Positions 52,094 to 61,013 are shown, counted from the first letter of the stretch. The stretch is DNA of 64,000 nt from Tolypothrix tenuis PCC 7101 (GCF_002368295.1 NZ_AP018248.1:6561979-6625978), one strand, 5' to 3'. Notes: generated by a model not told the origin, from the letters alone. Numbers and translations are program-made.

Positions 52094-53461
52094 TTATTGA
52101 GATAACGCAAGAAATGCGGCAGCTTCCACATGAGCAGTTTGCGGAAAAAAATCAGCAGGTTGCACCCGTGTGAGCGTATATAGCCCATCTTGGCAGAGCA
52201 GCTTCAAGTCACGAGCCAAGGTAGCTACTTTACAGCTGACGTAAACGATTCTTTGTGGTTTCGTTTGCCGTAAAGATTCGATGACAGCGCGATCGCAACC
52301 TTTGCGAGGCGGATCGAGTAATACCACATCTGGGACGCTTTCCATCTGTGGCAGCAATTTTTCTACTGCCCCGGTTTGGAAGGTGACATTATTAATTCCA
52401 TTGCGTTGAGCGTTCAAAATTGCTTGCTGTACTGCCTCTGCCTGTACTTCTAGCCCGGTAGCTTGCTGTACTTGTTTCGCCAAAGGCAAGGTCAAAGTTC
52501 CAATTCCACAGTAGGCATCCACCAATACCTCATACCCTTGAAGATTCAGTTCTGACTGAATTACTTCTAAAAGTGCCTCTGCTGTTTCAGTATAAACCTG
52601 AAAAAACGTATCGGGTAGTACCTGAAATTCCAATCCTGCAAATTTTTCGTGCAAGTATGGCATACCAGCAATGCAGCGAGTCTCACTACCAAAGATGGCA
52701 TTAGTGCGATCGCCATTGCGATTTAACGATACACCTACTAACTGGGGATAGCGTTGCAACCATTCCTGTGCTTGGGTTTCAATGCATGGTAAATGCCAAT
52801 CTTTAACAACTAGAGTTAATAAAATTTCTCCAGTGCGCCGCCCAATGCGTAAACCTAAATGGCGGATTTGCCCTTGATGACGACGTTCATCATAAATTTG
52901 CCAACCCCGCTTTTGAATATCCAGCTTCACCTCAGCAAGTAGGGGATTTAATCGCGAGTCTTGCACTGGGCATTGATTCAAGTTAATTAATTGGTGGCTA
53001 GCTTTTTGGTAGTAACCAGTTTGTACCTGCCCTGTAGAAGATTTCCCAACTGGATATGTAGCTTTGTTACGATAACCCAAAGGAGAACCTGGTACAAGTA
53101 CAGGATCTACAGATGGTTGCGTGAAACCACCTATGCGTTCCAAAGCTTGGATAACTTGATTGCGTTTAGCTGTAAGCTGGAACTCATAATTAATATGCTG
53201 CCATTGGCAACCACCGCACTTATCAGCCACAATGCAACTTGGTCTTTGACGGTGGGGCGATCGTTGCAATAATTCCTGAATTTTGCCGTGGGCGTATTTC
53301 GGCTTCACGTGTAGCAAGCGCACAACAACGCGATCGCCCGGTACCGAATCGGGAACAAAGACAACGCGATCGTTATATCTGCCCACACCATCACCGGTAT
53401 CGCTCAAATCCGCGATCGTCACTTCAATTAATTCACCCTGTTGCCAATTTGTGTTTGTCAT
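52094..53461 (-). CDS. rlmD: 23S rRNA (uracil-C5)-methyltransferase of the RlmD/TrmA family
   Basis: The 455-residue protein has a TRAM domain (about 8-66), iron-sulfur cysteines C76, C82 and C85 (CIVADKCGGCQW) with a later cysteine in LNQCPVQ, a SAM-binding motif LVDAYCGIGTLTLPLA, and the catalytic cysteine in VYVSCK. This is the layout of RumA/RlmD, which methylates U1939 of 23S rRNA; RlmCD-like dual specificity is possible. The start lies in a TTTGTCA-type heptamer repeat (53457-53490), a situation also seen for the gene at 12862-15348. Confidence 0.92.
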   Translation of the reverse strand: MTNTNWQQGELIEVTIADLSDTGDGVGRYNDRVVFVPDSVPGDRVVVRLLHVKPKYAHGKIQELLQRSPHRQRPSCIVADKCGGCQWQHINYEFQLTAKRNQVIQALERIGGFTQPSVDPVLVPGSPLGYRNKATYPVGKSSTGQVQTGYYQKASHQLINLNQCPVQDSRLNPLLAEVKLDIQKRGWQIYDERRHQGQIRHLGLRIGRRTGEILLTLVVKDWHLPCIETQAQEWLQRYPQLVGVSLNRNGDRTNAIFGSETRCIAGMPYLHEKFAGLEFQVLPDTFFQVYTETAEALLEVIQSELNLQGYEVLVDAYCGIGTLTLPLAKQVQQATGLEVQAEAVQQAILNAQRNGINNVTFQTGAVEKLLPQMESVPDVVLLDPPRKGCDRAVIESLRQTKPQRIVYVSCKVATLARDLKLLCQDGLYTLTRVQPADFFPQTAHVEAAAFLALSQ

Positions 53462-53490
53462 TTGTTATTTGTCATTTGTCATTTGTCATT
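53457..53490. repeat. TTTGTCA-type heptamer repeat at the rlmD start
   Basis: TTTGTCATTTGTTATTTGTC units with 7-bp period overlap the first codons of rlmD. Related tracts lie at 12254-12278 and 15337-15362. Further CCCCAAT-type units follow at about 53550-53590. Confidence 0.75.
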
Positions 53491-53687
53491 TGGGGTTTGG
53501 TAATTGGTAATGGGTAATTGGTAATAGGAGGAATTTTTAATTTATTTTTTCCCCAGTCCCTAGTCCCCAATCCCTCATCCCCAACCCCTAATCATTTCAA
53601 TTCAATACATCGCTGCCTATAACCCTTCACTTGTGTACCTCCAACTCGTTAAACTAGCAAATAATATTTCGCGTGATTGCAATAATC

Positions 53688-54173
53688 ATGACTGTAATTA
53701 GCCAAGTTATTCTCCAAGCCGACGATGAACTGCGTTATCCCAGCAGTGGCGAACTGAAAAGCATTCAAGCTTTTATGCAAACCGGTGCAAAGCGCACAAG
53801 GATTGCTAGCACCCTAGCTGAGAACGAAAAAAAGATAGTTCAGGAAGCAACCAAACAATTATGGCAGAAGCGTCCTGACTTTATTTCTCCTGGTGGCAAC
53901 GCTTATGGCGAACGTCAGCGTTCTCTATGTATCCGTGACTTTGGTTGGTATTTACGCCTGATTACCTACGGCGTACTTGCTGGCGACAAAGAGCCAATCG
54001 AAAAAATCGGTTTGATTGGCGTACGGGAAATGTACAATTCACTTGGCGTTCCCGTACCTGGAATGGTAGAAGCGATCGCTTCCCTCAAAAAAGCCGCACT
54101 TGACTTATTGAGTGCAGAAGACGCTGCGGAAGCATCACCCTACTTTGATTACATTATTCAGGCCATGTCTTGA
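53688..54173 (+). CDS. apcD: Allophycocyanin alpha-B subunit
   Basis: The ATG at 53688 gives 161 residues beginning MTVISQVILQADDELRYPSS, the expected allophycocyanin alpha length and start; a GTG at 53673 is rejected. The chromophore cysteine is C81 in RSLCIRDFGWYLRL. The N-terminus and YPSSGELKSIQAF match ApcD, a terminal emitter that passes phycobilisome energy to the reaction centres, rather than ApcA. It stands alone, as apcD often does outside the apcAB locus. Confidence 0.93.
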   Translation: MTVISQVILQADDELRYPSSGELKSIQAFMQTGAKRTRIASTLAENEKKIVQEATKQLWQKRPDFISPGGNAYGERQRSLCIRDFGWYLRLITYGVLAGDKEPIEKIGLIGVREMYNSLGVPVPGMVEAIASLKKAALDLLSAEDAAEASPYFDYIIQAMS

Positions 54174-54274
54174 TACAAATTTTGTACTGGTTCGAGTAGT
54201 GGATTTGCGTCTACTACAGTGAGTGCTCAATGTCAGCACTCAAAATCGATAACATTCCTAATTTGATCATACTC

Positions 54275-54334
54275 TCCCCACAACTGGTTGTGGCCTTGGC
54301 AAGCTGATGTCAAGTTATCAACCATTTGTGGGGA
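54275..54334. repeat. 16-bp-arm inverted repeat downstream of apcD
   Basis: TCCCCACAACTGGTTG (54275-54290) pairs with CAACCATTTGTGGGGA (54319-54334), 15 of 16 matching, then AACTTTT. A smaller GAGTGCT/AGCACTC stem sits at 54221-54241. It could end apcD transcription, but it lies 100 bp past the stop and has only a short T-run. Confidence 0.5.
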
Positions 54335-54344
54335 ACTTTTATGG

Positions 54345-54532
54345 GTGGGGATTGGGGATTGGGGGCTGGGGATTGGGGACTGGGGACTGGGAACTGGGAA
54401 CTGGGGACTGGAAACTGGGAATTTGGAAAAGCAGGGGGCAGGGTGCAGGGGCAAAAAGAACAAATTATTCCTATTACCCATTACCCCATGCCCAATGCCC
54501 AATGCCCAATGCCCCATGCCCAATGCCCAAAT
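54345..54532. repeat. Composite heptanucleotide repeat block
   Basis: GGGGATT/GGGGACT/GGGAACT units, a GCAGGGGGCAGGG stretch, then CCCATTACCCC and CCCAATG/CCCATGC units appear in the same order as at 18640-18836. A GCCGACAG/CTGTCGGC hairpin follows at 54541-54571. The rest of the gap to 54821 holds no recognised gene or RNA. Confidence 0.8.
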
Positions 54533-54821
54533 AACAAAAAGCCGACAGCCCTTAATATAAAGACTGTCGGCAAGTATTGTGTTCCCTATTAATGACTCGG
54601 CTAGAGTTCAGTTATAAGGAAGTATGCCAGGTTGACCTGTGTTCGGGGAGGATCTTAATCATGGGCACTAGTGATTGTTGTCACTGGATGGTTAGTACCT
54701 AACTGTATCTGCTCCAGGACTTGCTGACTTAGCCATAAAAGTGCACATTATAGCATTAGGAACTGTAACCTAAGTTACAAAGTCTAGTTATATATTGTTA
54801 AAACTAATACTTTTAAGGACA

Positions 54822-55478
54822 ATGACTCTTAAACTTGTGAATTTGATGACGGGGGCAATTCTGCTGGTAACAACCTTAGGTTGCGCCACATCAGCGCAGA
54901 ATCAACTCTCCTCAGAGAATAGCGTTACACCTGCACCCACTGCTATCCAACTCAGTTATAACTCAAAAGCCAATAGACCAGCCACTAAAACCGCTACTAT
55001 TAGCATTGAAGGGGAAAAAAGTCCTATTACCCTCAGACTGTATAACCAATACAGCGATTTATTTAGTACTTACTTTCCTGAAAAAGATTTTATTGCGGAA
55101 GGTAGTAGTTCTGGTGAAGGAACGGGAGTGAGATTTATTGCTAATTTTGGAGGTAGTAAAAACGATAATGCATATATCCATGTTGCCTTTTTAAATGATT
55201 TAAAAAATCTCAATCAGTTAAGAAGTTTTATAAATGGCAAGAATGGCTTAATTGCATCTAATGGCTGGCGGGTTGTTAGCCGCAGTCAAAAAGTTGCCTA
55301 TCCTTGGGCAAAAGAAAAGATAGTTTTTAGTAAAGGTAAAGATATTGTGGGTGATGTTTACCTTGGTCAGCAAAATGGCAAAGTTTTTTATGTTATTCTC
55401 CAGTTTCCAGTAGCGTATGGCGATGGATTTCCACCAAGGGCTGATTTAATTTTACAGAATCTCCAAGTAACCCGTTAA
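54822..55478 (+). CDS. Lipoprotein of unknown function
   Basis: The ATG at 54822, preceded by AAGGACA, gives 218 residues. A signal peptide with VTTLGC as a lipobox-like site makes a lipoprotein likely. A Ser/Thr/Pro/Asn-rich linker (about 25-60) leads to a globular part with strands and aromatic residues (LRLYNQYSDLFSTYFPEKDF, FIANFGGSKNDNAYIHVAF, VFYVILQFPVAYGDGF). I do not recognise a family. It would face the periplasm. Confidence 0.8.
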   Translation: MTLKLVNLMTGAILLVTTLGCATSAQNQLSSENSVTPAPTAIQLSYNSKANRPATKTATISIEGEKSPITLRLYNQYSDLFSTYFPEKDFIAEGSSSGEGTGVRFIANFGGSKNDNAYIHVAFLNDLKNLNQLRSFINGKNGLIASNGWRVVSRSQKVAYPWAKEKIVFSKGKDIVGDVYLGQQNGKVFYVILQFPVAYGDGFPPRADLILQNLQVTR

Positions 55479-55561
55479 GGGACTTCCAACTAAAAAATAT
55501 ACTATCGCTTTTTTGGCAAGGGGACAGGGAGCAGGGGGGATATGAGAAAAGAGCTTTGATA

Positions 55562-55966
55562 CTATAGAGAATCTCTAAAATCAGCTATGGAAACGATATG
55601 GCTGCGAAGCCACTCACTAAATTTATCTCTTCCTAACTCACCAGATGCTACTTGCAAAATTACTTGTTCTTGTTCATCCACTGTGGCGTTAATCTCAAAA
55701 CCATTCAAAACCAAGAAAACTTCCATTGCGGCGTGACCGATGCGTTTATTACCATCTATGAAAGGATGATTTTTAATCAGTGAAAAACTAAGCGCTGAAG
55801 CTTTTTCAACTATCGTCGGGTAAAGTTCCTCACCACCAAAGGTCATTTTTGGTTGCGCTAAAGCTGATTCCAAAGCGCCAAGGTTAGCAATACCAGACGA
55901 ACCACCAGACTGCTCAATGATGCGATGATAGAGTGCTAATACCTCTTGCAAAGTCAGGTAGCGCAT
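55562..55966 (-). CDS. Doc-family (death-on-curing) toxin
   Basis: The 134-residue protein carries the Fic/Doc motif NHPFIDGNKRIGHAAM, with H67, D71, K74 and R75. Doc proteins use this site to phosphorylate and inactivate elongation factor Tu. DGNKR rather than DANKR is common in cyanobacterial members. The upstream antitoxin-like gene overlaps by one base (TAATG), the classic coupling for these modules. Confidence 0.92.
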   Translation of the reverse strand: MRYLTLQEVLALYHRIIEQSGGSSGIANLGALESALAQPKMTFGGEELYPTIVEKASALSFSLIKNHPFIDGNKRIGHAAMEVFLVLNGFEINATVDEQEQVILQVASGELGRDKFSEWLRSHIVSIADFRDSL

Positions 55967-56163
55967 TATGCTAGACGCTTGTACAGTTCAGCATTTTTAT
56001 TGAGTACGTAGTTCATTGCATCTTGAAACGATGTTTCTGGCTGATTTAGCAATTCTTCAACACCCATTAACACTAATTCTTCTACTGATATACCAAGATG
56101 AGTAGCTTTTTGTTGCAACTTCAGCAAATACTCATCGGGAATGTTGATTGTAATGGTATTCAT
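55966..56163 (-). CDS. Antitoxin partner of the Doc toxin
   Basis: The 65-residue protein has a ribbon-helix-helix-like N-terminus (MNTITINIPDEYLLKLQQKA, then GISVEELVLMGVEELL) and a C-terminal helix (FQDAMNYVLNKNAELYKRL) suited to toxin binding. The stop codon shares its last A with the toxin start. Autoregulation of the pair is expected from the family but no operator was identified. Confidence 0.85.
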   Translation of the reverse strand: MNTITINIPDEYLLKLQQKATHLGISVEELVLMGVEELLNQPETSFQDAMNYVLNKNAELYKRLA

Positions 56164-56406
56164 AGTTTGATCTGAGGCTTGAAGATACCATTAATGTAGC
56201 ACTGTAAGCAAACTGCCAAAAGTGCGATCGCACTTTTGGCAGTTTAATTATGAGAAAGCGATCACATCGAAATTATTGATAACTGCCAAATATTTCAGCA
56301 ATTTATTTTTTGTTTTTTTGGATTCAGGATAAGTTTGAGAGTGAATTCGCCACTTTCTCAATTAATTTTACCATTGCCTTTAACGTTAGCAATCATACAT
56401 TCATGT

Positions 56407-56661
56407 TCATGATTTTTGATTTTGTGACTTAAACCTACCTGCAATAAACTCTCGCTTATTTAAATGTTTAGTCTTGCGTTTGGTAACTCGCTTTCGCCAC
56501 ATACAGAAACTGGATTCTTTCATTTGCTGCCGCATTAAGACAATTACCTGTTTCTCTTTTAGCCCAAACTGAGTTTCAATAACATCAAAAGGTGTTCTAT
56601 CTTCCCATGCCATTTCAATGATGCGATCAATGGTTTGCGGATCAAAATTTGGTAACTTCAT
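56407..56661 (-). CDS. DUF2805/TIGR03643-family protein
   Basis: The 84-residue protein begins MKLPNFDPQTIDRIIEMAWE, continues DRTPFDVIETQFGLKEKQVI and VLMRQQMKESSFCMWRKRV, and ends basic, which is the TIGR03643 pattern. The central part resembles a helix-turn-helix, so nucleic-acid binding is possible, but no function is established. No partner gene is adjacent. Confidence 0.88.
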   Translation of the reverse strand: MKLPNFDPQTIDRIIEMAWEDRTPFDVIETQFGLKEKQVIVLMRQQMKESSFCMWRKRVTKRKTKHLNKREFIAGRFKSQNQKS

Positions 56662-56816
56662 GATGAGAGCTTGTCAGGTCAATTCGAGGTATATCTACTT
56701 TACTTGAGGAAGCACAGGGAGTAAGTAAAAAGTTGAACAAGAGTGTCTGCCGAGATATCCACAAAATAGGACAGGTTATAAACTGGAAACTTCGGTTTTT
56801 TCAGGATGGAACATAA

Positions 56817-57071
56817 ATGATAAAACTCAAATTTGCTATTATTGCGATGGTAATTGTCATATTCTCTGTTTCTGCCTACTATTCTAAGTCTGTTCTCGAT
56901 TGGGCAGCAGAAGCTGGTGGATTTGGTTCTTGCTCTTGGTGTTCCCAAACCCACCCTTTCTACATAGCAACAAACCAGGAAATAGCTGACTTTTTTACTC
57001 TTGGTTGTCTTATCGGAGGACTGACAATTTCCACCTGGGTTATGCTGCTCAATTTTGAAAAGAATAGTTGA
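56817..57071 (+). CDS. Small membrane protein of unknown function
   Basis: The 84-residue protein has two predicted membrane helices (about 5-24 and 58-80) around a loop with GFGSCSWCSQTHPFY. The CxxC pair (CSWC) could bind a metal or form a disulfide. The ATG at 56817 is preceded by AGGATGG. I recognise no family. An apparent regulator remnant follows directly. Confidence 0.6.
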   Translation: MIKLKFAIIAMVIVIFSVSAYYSKSVLDWAAEAGGFGSCSWCSQTHPFYIATNQEIADFFTLGCLIGGLTISTWVMLLNFEKNS

Positions 57072-57184
57072 GTAAGGGACAGCTTAGTCAGCTTCTTCGC
57101 GCTACTCGCGAACTTCTGGGTTTAACGCAAGAGCAATTTATTGAGCAGTTACCTGCATTTGCATCATTGAAACCGATAGAATAA
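57068..57184 (+). pseudogene. Truncated XRE-type helix-turn-helix fragment
   Basis: A frame from TTG 57068 reads 38 residues including GQLSQLLRATRELLGLTQEQF, the first helices of an XRE regulator domain, then diverges and stops at 57184. The recognition helix and the rest of the domain are missing. It lies 28 bp before purL and overlaps the end of the previous gene by 4 bp in another frame. It is most likely a decayed remnant. Confidence 0.45.
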
Positions 57185-57212
57185 TTCTCTGTCCTTTTGG
57201 TGCATTAGTTAC

Positions 57213-60200
57213 ATGACTGCCCAATCCTCTGCTCCCTTTTCACCCCAAGAAATCGCCGCTGAAGGTTTGAAACCAGAAGAATACGAAGAAATTGTCCGAC
57301 GGTTAGGGCGACATCCCAACAAAGCTGAACTAGGAATGTTTGGGGTAATGTGGTCAGAGCATTGTTGTTATAAAAATTCCCGGCCTTTACTTAAACAGTT
57401 TCCCACAACAGGCCCCAGAATTCTGGTTGGGCCTGGTGAAAATGCTGGTGTTGTAGATTTAGGCGACGGATTACAACTTGCTTTTAAAATTGAATCCCAT
57501 AATCACCCCTCAGCAGTTGAACCCTTCCAAGGTGCGGCAACGGGAGTTGGAGGTATCCTGAGAGATATCTTTACGATGGGTGCGCGTCCCATAGCTTTGT
57601 TAAATTCCCTGCGCTTTGGTTCCCTAGAAGATGGAAAAACTCAAAGGCTGTTCCAAGGAGTTGTAGCTGGGATTAGCCACTATGGTAATTGCTTGGTTGG
57701 TGATGAAACATTTATCTGGCGCGATCGCAATGGTGTCAATTTCGACAAAATTGGCAACTTTGTCGAATCGCGGTTGAGTGGAAATATCACCACTCTAGAA
57801 TTAGATGATGCGATCGCAGTTGAAACTCTTTCTCTAGACCCTGATACTCATGCTAGTTGTTGGCAGCGTGTACGGCGGATTTTCAAGAGGCGCACTCAAA
57901 ATTTGGTAACTATTCGTACAAATCTGGGTCGTACTCTTACGGTGACACCAGATCATCCCATGTTGGTGCAGTCAAAGGGTCAATGGGATATCTGTACTGC
58001 CCAATCTTTAAAAGTAGGTGATGAAATCCCCATTCTTACTGCTTTACCCCAAAGCGATCGCACCGAAGAAATTCTCCCATTAGATTTAATATCTACTTTG
58101 AATCCAGAAGATGGGACTGGTAAAGATGTATATGTGGAACTCCCCGCAACTTGGCAACCGACAGCAGAAATTCGTACAGCTTTGCGATTACTCGAACCTT
58201 CTGCGGTTAATCGTCATCAGTACTTGAAAGATGGTAGGTTGCCCCTAGGATATTTTCTCGCCTTAGAATCCGTACTCAAAATATCCCGGAGCGAAGTCCG
58301 CCTGTTCCGTCGTGGCAAAGCCAATTATATGCGGGCGGTTATCACCCCTGATGCAGGTTTTGCAAGATTACTGGGCTATTACCTCTCAGAAGGATGTGTC
58401 TCTCAAAATGGCAATACCTATAAGATTATTTTTACTTTCGCTCTCCATGAAAGTGAATATATCGAAGATGTTGTCAGCGCTTTAAAAGATTTGGGATTAC
58501 GCCCATGTGTGGAAAAACGGTCTTCAACAATCGCCGTTTATGCTACTTCTTGGCTGTTGGGGCATATCTTGAAAAATGTTTGGCAATGCGGTGCTGGTGC
58601 AAGCAATAAAGCTTTTCCCAATTTTGTGTTCGCATGGCCAAGTAACTTACAACGTGAAGCCCTCAAGGGTTTACTTAGAGGCGATGGTTCCCTAACTACA
58701 AAAACTCATGGCAGTCATGCCAAAATATCGTTTGCGACAACTAGCCACAAGTTGTTTGAGCAAACTCTGATGCTAATTCAAAATCAAGGAGCAATTCCTT
58801 ACATTTATCAACGACCAGCATCAGTAGGAGAGATAGAAGGGCGCAAGCATACAAGATTACCATTATGGCAGTTAGAAGTTACCAACTTTGCTGGACTAAC
58901 CGCTTTAGCTAATGTATTTTCTCAAGCAAGAACGGCAGAACTAGTTACTGCTTTGGCACGATATGACGGAACAAAATATTCTTTCCCACGTTTCCGTCAA
59001 CCTGCAAATACCTTAGCAGTGGTCAAAATTACCAGTATAGAAACCAAAAATGTTGATGAATGCAATGTCTACGATGTAGAAGTAGATAATACTCATCTTT
59101 TCGTTACTACTTCTGGTATTATCACCCACAATTGCGTCGGAGTTCCCACAGTTGGCGGTGAAGTTTACTTTGACCCTGCTTACTCTGGAAATCCCTTAGT
59201 AAATGTCATGGCTTTGGGATTGATGGAAACTCCAGAAATTGTTAAATCTGGGGCTTCTGGGATTGGTAACCCTGTGCTGTATGTCGGTTCCACCACCGGA
59301 CGCGATGGTATGGGAGGCGCAAGTTTTGCCAGTGCAGAATTGAGTGATGAATCTCTAGATGACCGTCCGGCTGTGCAAGTTGGCGATCCATTTTTAGAAA
59401 AATCGTTAATTGAAGCCTGTTTAGAAGCATTTAAGACAGGTGCGGTTGTCGCCGCCCAAGATATGGGTGCTGCAGGTATTACCTGTTCCACATCAGAGAT
59501 GGCTGCTAAAGGTGGTGTCGGTATTGAACTGGATTTAGATAAAATTCCGGTGCGGGAACTGGGGATGGTTCCCTATGAATACCTGCTTTCGGAATCGCAA
59601 GAAAGAATGCTGTTTGTTGCCCACAAGGGAAGAGAACAGGAGTTAATTGATATTTTTCACCGTTGGGGACTCCAGGCGGTTGTTGCTGGGACTGTGATTG
59701 CAGAACCAATTGTACGGATTCTGTTTGAGGGTGGAATCGCAGCGGAAATTCCTGCTGATGCTTTAGCTGAAAACACTCCCCTATATCATCGGGAATTGTT
59801 GGCGGAACCTCCAGAATATGCCCGCCAAGCTTGGGAATGGCAAGCTGATTCTTTACCTCCCTGCAATACTGCTGGGATTGAAATTCAAGGAAGTCTGCAA
59901 AGTTGGAGTGATATTTTGTTAACTTTGTTGGATACTCCCACCATTGCTTCTAAAAGCTGGGTTTATCGTCAGTATGACCATCAGGTACAGAATAATACGG
60001 TGATTTTCCCTGGTGGTGCTGATGCAGCGGTGGTGCGCTTACGTCCTTTAGAACCCCCTGGCAAAACAGGAAGTAAGACAGGTGTCGCCGCAACAGTAGA
60101 TTGTAATCCCCGCTATGTTTATCTTGACCCTTATGAAGGTGCTAAGGCTGTGGTGGCTGAAGCTGCGCGCAATCTTAGCTGTGTCGGTGCTGAACCCTTA

Positions 60201-61013
60201 GCTGTAACAGATAATTTGAATTTTGGCAGCCCAGAAAAACCCATAGGATACTGGCAATTAGCTGAAGCTTGTCGCGGTTTAGCGGAAGGTTGTCGGGAAT
60301 TGGCTACCCCGGTAACTGGTGGGAATGTTTCTCTTTATAATGAAACCCTGGATTCTCAAGGCAATCCCCAGCCCATTTATCCGACTCCGGTTGTGGGTAT
60401 GGTGGGATTAATTCCCGATATCAGCAAAATTTGTGGTCAAGCTTGGCAAGCTGCAGGCGATGCAATTTATCTTTTAGGTTTGCCACCTCAATCTGACGAT
60501 AATTTAGGCGCTTCTGAATATTTAGCTGCAATTCACAACACTATTGCTGGTAAACCGCCCAAGGTGGATTTTGAATCGGAACGTCGCATTCAAAAAGTTT
60601 GCCGCGAGGGGATTCGTGCAGGCTGGATACGTTCAGCCCATGATTGTGCTGAGGGCGGATTAGTTGTGGCTTTAGCAGAATCTTGTATTGCGGGTAACCT
60701 CGGTGCCCAAATCACTTTAGAATTACCAGCCAATAACTCAACAAGGTTGGATACATTGCTGTTTGGTGAAGGTGGTGGACAAATTTTAGTGTCTGTAGGT
60801 TCAGAACAACAAGAAATTTGGGAATCCTATTTACAGGAACATCTCGGTCAACAATGGCAAAAACTGGGAACAGTGGTTAATTCAGAGATGGGTTTGGGGG
60901 TCTTAACCTCTGATAACCAAACCTTAATAAAAGGTAGTATCAACGATATGACAAATCGCTATTCCCAAGCGATCGCTAAACGATTAGCAGTTCATATTAC
61001 TACCCCCAGTTAA
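57213..61013 (+). CDS. purL: Phosphoribosylformylglycinamidine synthase II, interrupted in frame by an intein
   Basis: PurL makes FGAM from FGAR, glutamine-derived ammonia and ATP in purine synthesis. The precursor is 1266 residues; without the intein (residues 160-640) it is 785, the normal small-PurL length that works with PurQ and PurS. The N-terminal half has GMFGVMWSEHCCYKNS and KIESHNHPSAVEPFQGAATG; the C-terminal half has PTVGGEVYFD, AQDMGAAGITCSTSEMAAKG and GEGGGQILVS. The break falls inside the conserved YGN-CVGVPTVGGE segment, so splicing is needed for a working enzyme. purF follows 274 bp downstream on the same strand, as commonly found in cyanobacteria. Confidence 0.96.
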   Translation: MTAQSSAPFSPQEIAAEGLKPEEYEEIVRRLGRHPNKAELGMFGVMWSEHCCYKNSRPLLKQFPTTGPRILVGPGENAGVVDLGDGLQLAFKIESHNHPSAVEPFQGAATGVGGILRDIFTMGARPIALLNSLRFGSLEDGKTQRLFQGVVAGISHYGNCLVGDETFIWRDRNGVNFDKIGNFVESRLSGNITTLELDDAIAVETLSLDPDTHASCWQRVRRIFKRRTQNLVTIRTNLGRTLTVTPDHPMLVQSKGQWDICTAQSLKVGDEIPILTALPQSDRTEEILPLDLISTLNPEDGTGKDVYVELPATWQPTAEIRTALRLLEPSAVNRHQYLKDGRLPLGYFLALESVLKISRSEVRLFRRGKANYMRAVITPDAGFARLLGYYLSEGCVSQNGNTYKIIFTFALHESEYIEDVVSALKDLGLRPCVEKRSSTIAVYATSWLLGHILKNVWQCGAGASNKAFPNFVFAWPSNLQREALKGLLRGDGSLTTKTHGSHAKISFATTSHKLFEQTLMLIQNQGAIPYIYQRPASVGEIEGRKHTRLPLWQLEVTNFAGLTALANVFSQARTAELVTALARYDGTKYSFPRFRQPANTLAVVKITSIETKNVDECNVYDVEVDNTHLFVTTSGIITHNCVGVPTVGGEVYFDPAYSGNPLVNVMALGLMETPEIVKSGASGIGNPVLYVGSTTGRDGMGGASFASAELSDESLDDRPAVQVGDPFLEKSLIEACLEAFKTGAVVAAQDMGAAGITCSTSEMAAKGGVGIELDLDKIPVRELGMVPYEYLLSESQERMLFVAHKGREQELIDIFHRWGLQAVVAGTVIAEPIVRILFEGGIAAEIPADALAENTPLYHRELLAEPPEYARQAWEWQADSLPPCNTAGIEIQGSLQSWSDILLTLLDTPTIASKSWVYRQYDHQVQNNTVIFPGGADAAVVRLRPLEPPGKTGSKTGVAATVDCNPRYVYLDPYEGAKAVVAEAARNLSCVGAEPLAVTDNLNFGSPEKPIGYWQLAEACRGLAEGCRELATPVTGGNVSLYNETLDSQGNPQPIYPTPVVGMVGLIPDISKICGQAWQAAGDAIYLLGLPPQSDDNLGASEYLAAIHNTIAGKPPKVDFESERRIQKVCREGIRAGWIRSAHDCAEGGLVVALAESCIAGNLGAQITLELPANNSTRLDTLLFGEGGGQILVSVGSEQQEIWESYLQEHLGQQWQKLGTVVNSEMGLGVLTSDNQTLIKGSINDMTNRYSQAIAKRLAVHITTPS
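57690..59132 (+). mobile_element. Intein with LAGLIDADG homing endonuclease inside PurL
   Basis: This 481-residue intein begins with Cys (C160, CLVGDETFI, block A). It has the block B motif TPDHP (T245, H248), two dodecapeptide motifs of a LAGLIDADG endonuclease (LLGYYLSEGCV near 386 and LKGLLRGDGSL near 483), block F (VYDVEVDNTHLFVTTSG) and block G ending IITHN (H639, N640). The next residue is Cys (C641), so it is a class 1 intein with a Cys +1. All splicing residues are present. The second dodecapeptide keeps its Asp; the first has Glu. The intein contains three HIP1 octamers (near 57720, 57812 and 58054). Confidence 0.93.

Noticed and set aside
54233..54592. Four overlapping ORFs rich in Gly-Trp-Asp or Pro-Met-Pro
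   Set aside because: Products of the heptamer repeats, which stay open in several frames.
54590..54790. Possible small RNA before the lipoprotein gene
   Set aside because: No stable stem with a terminator was found by eye; it remains unassigned.
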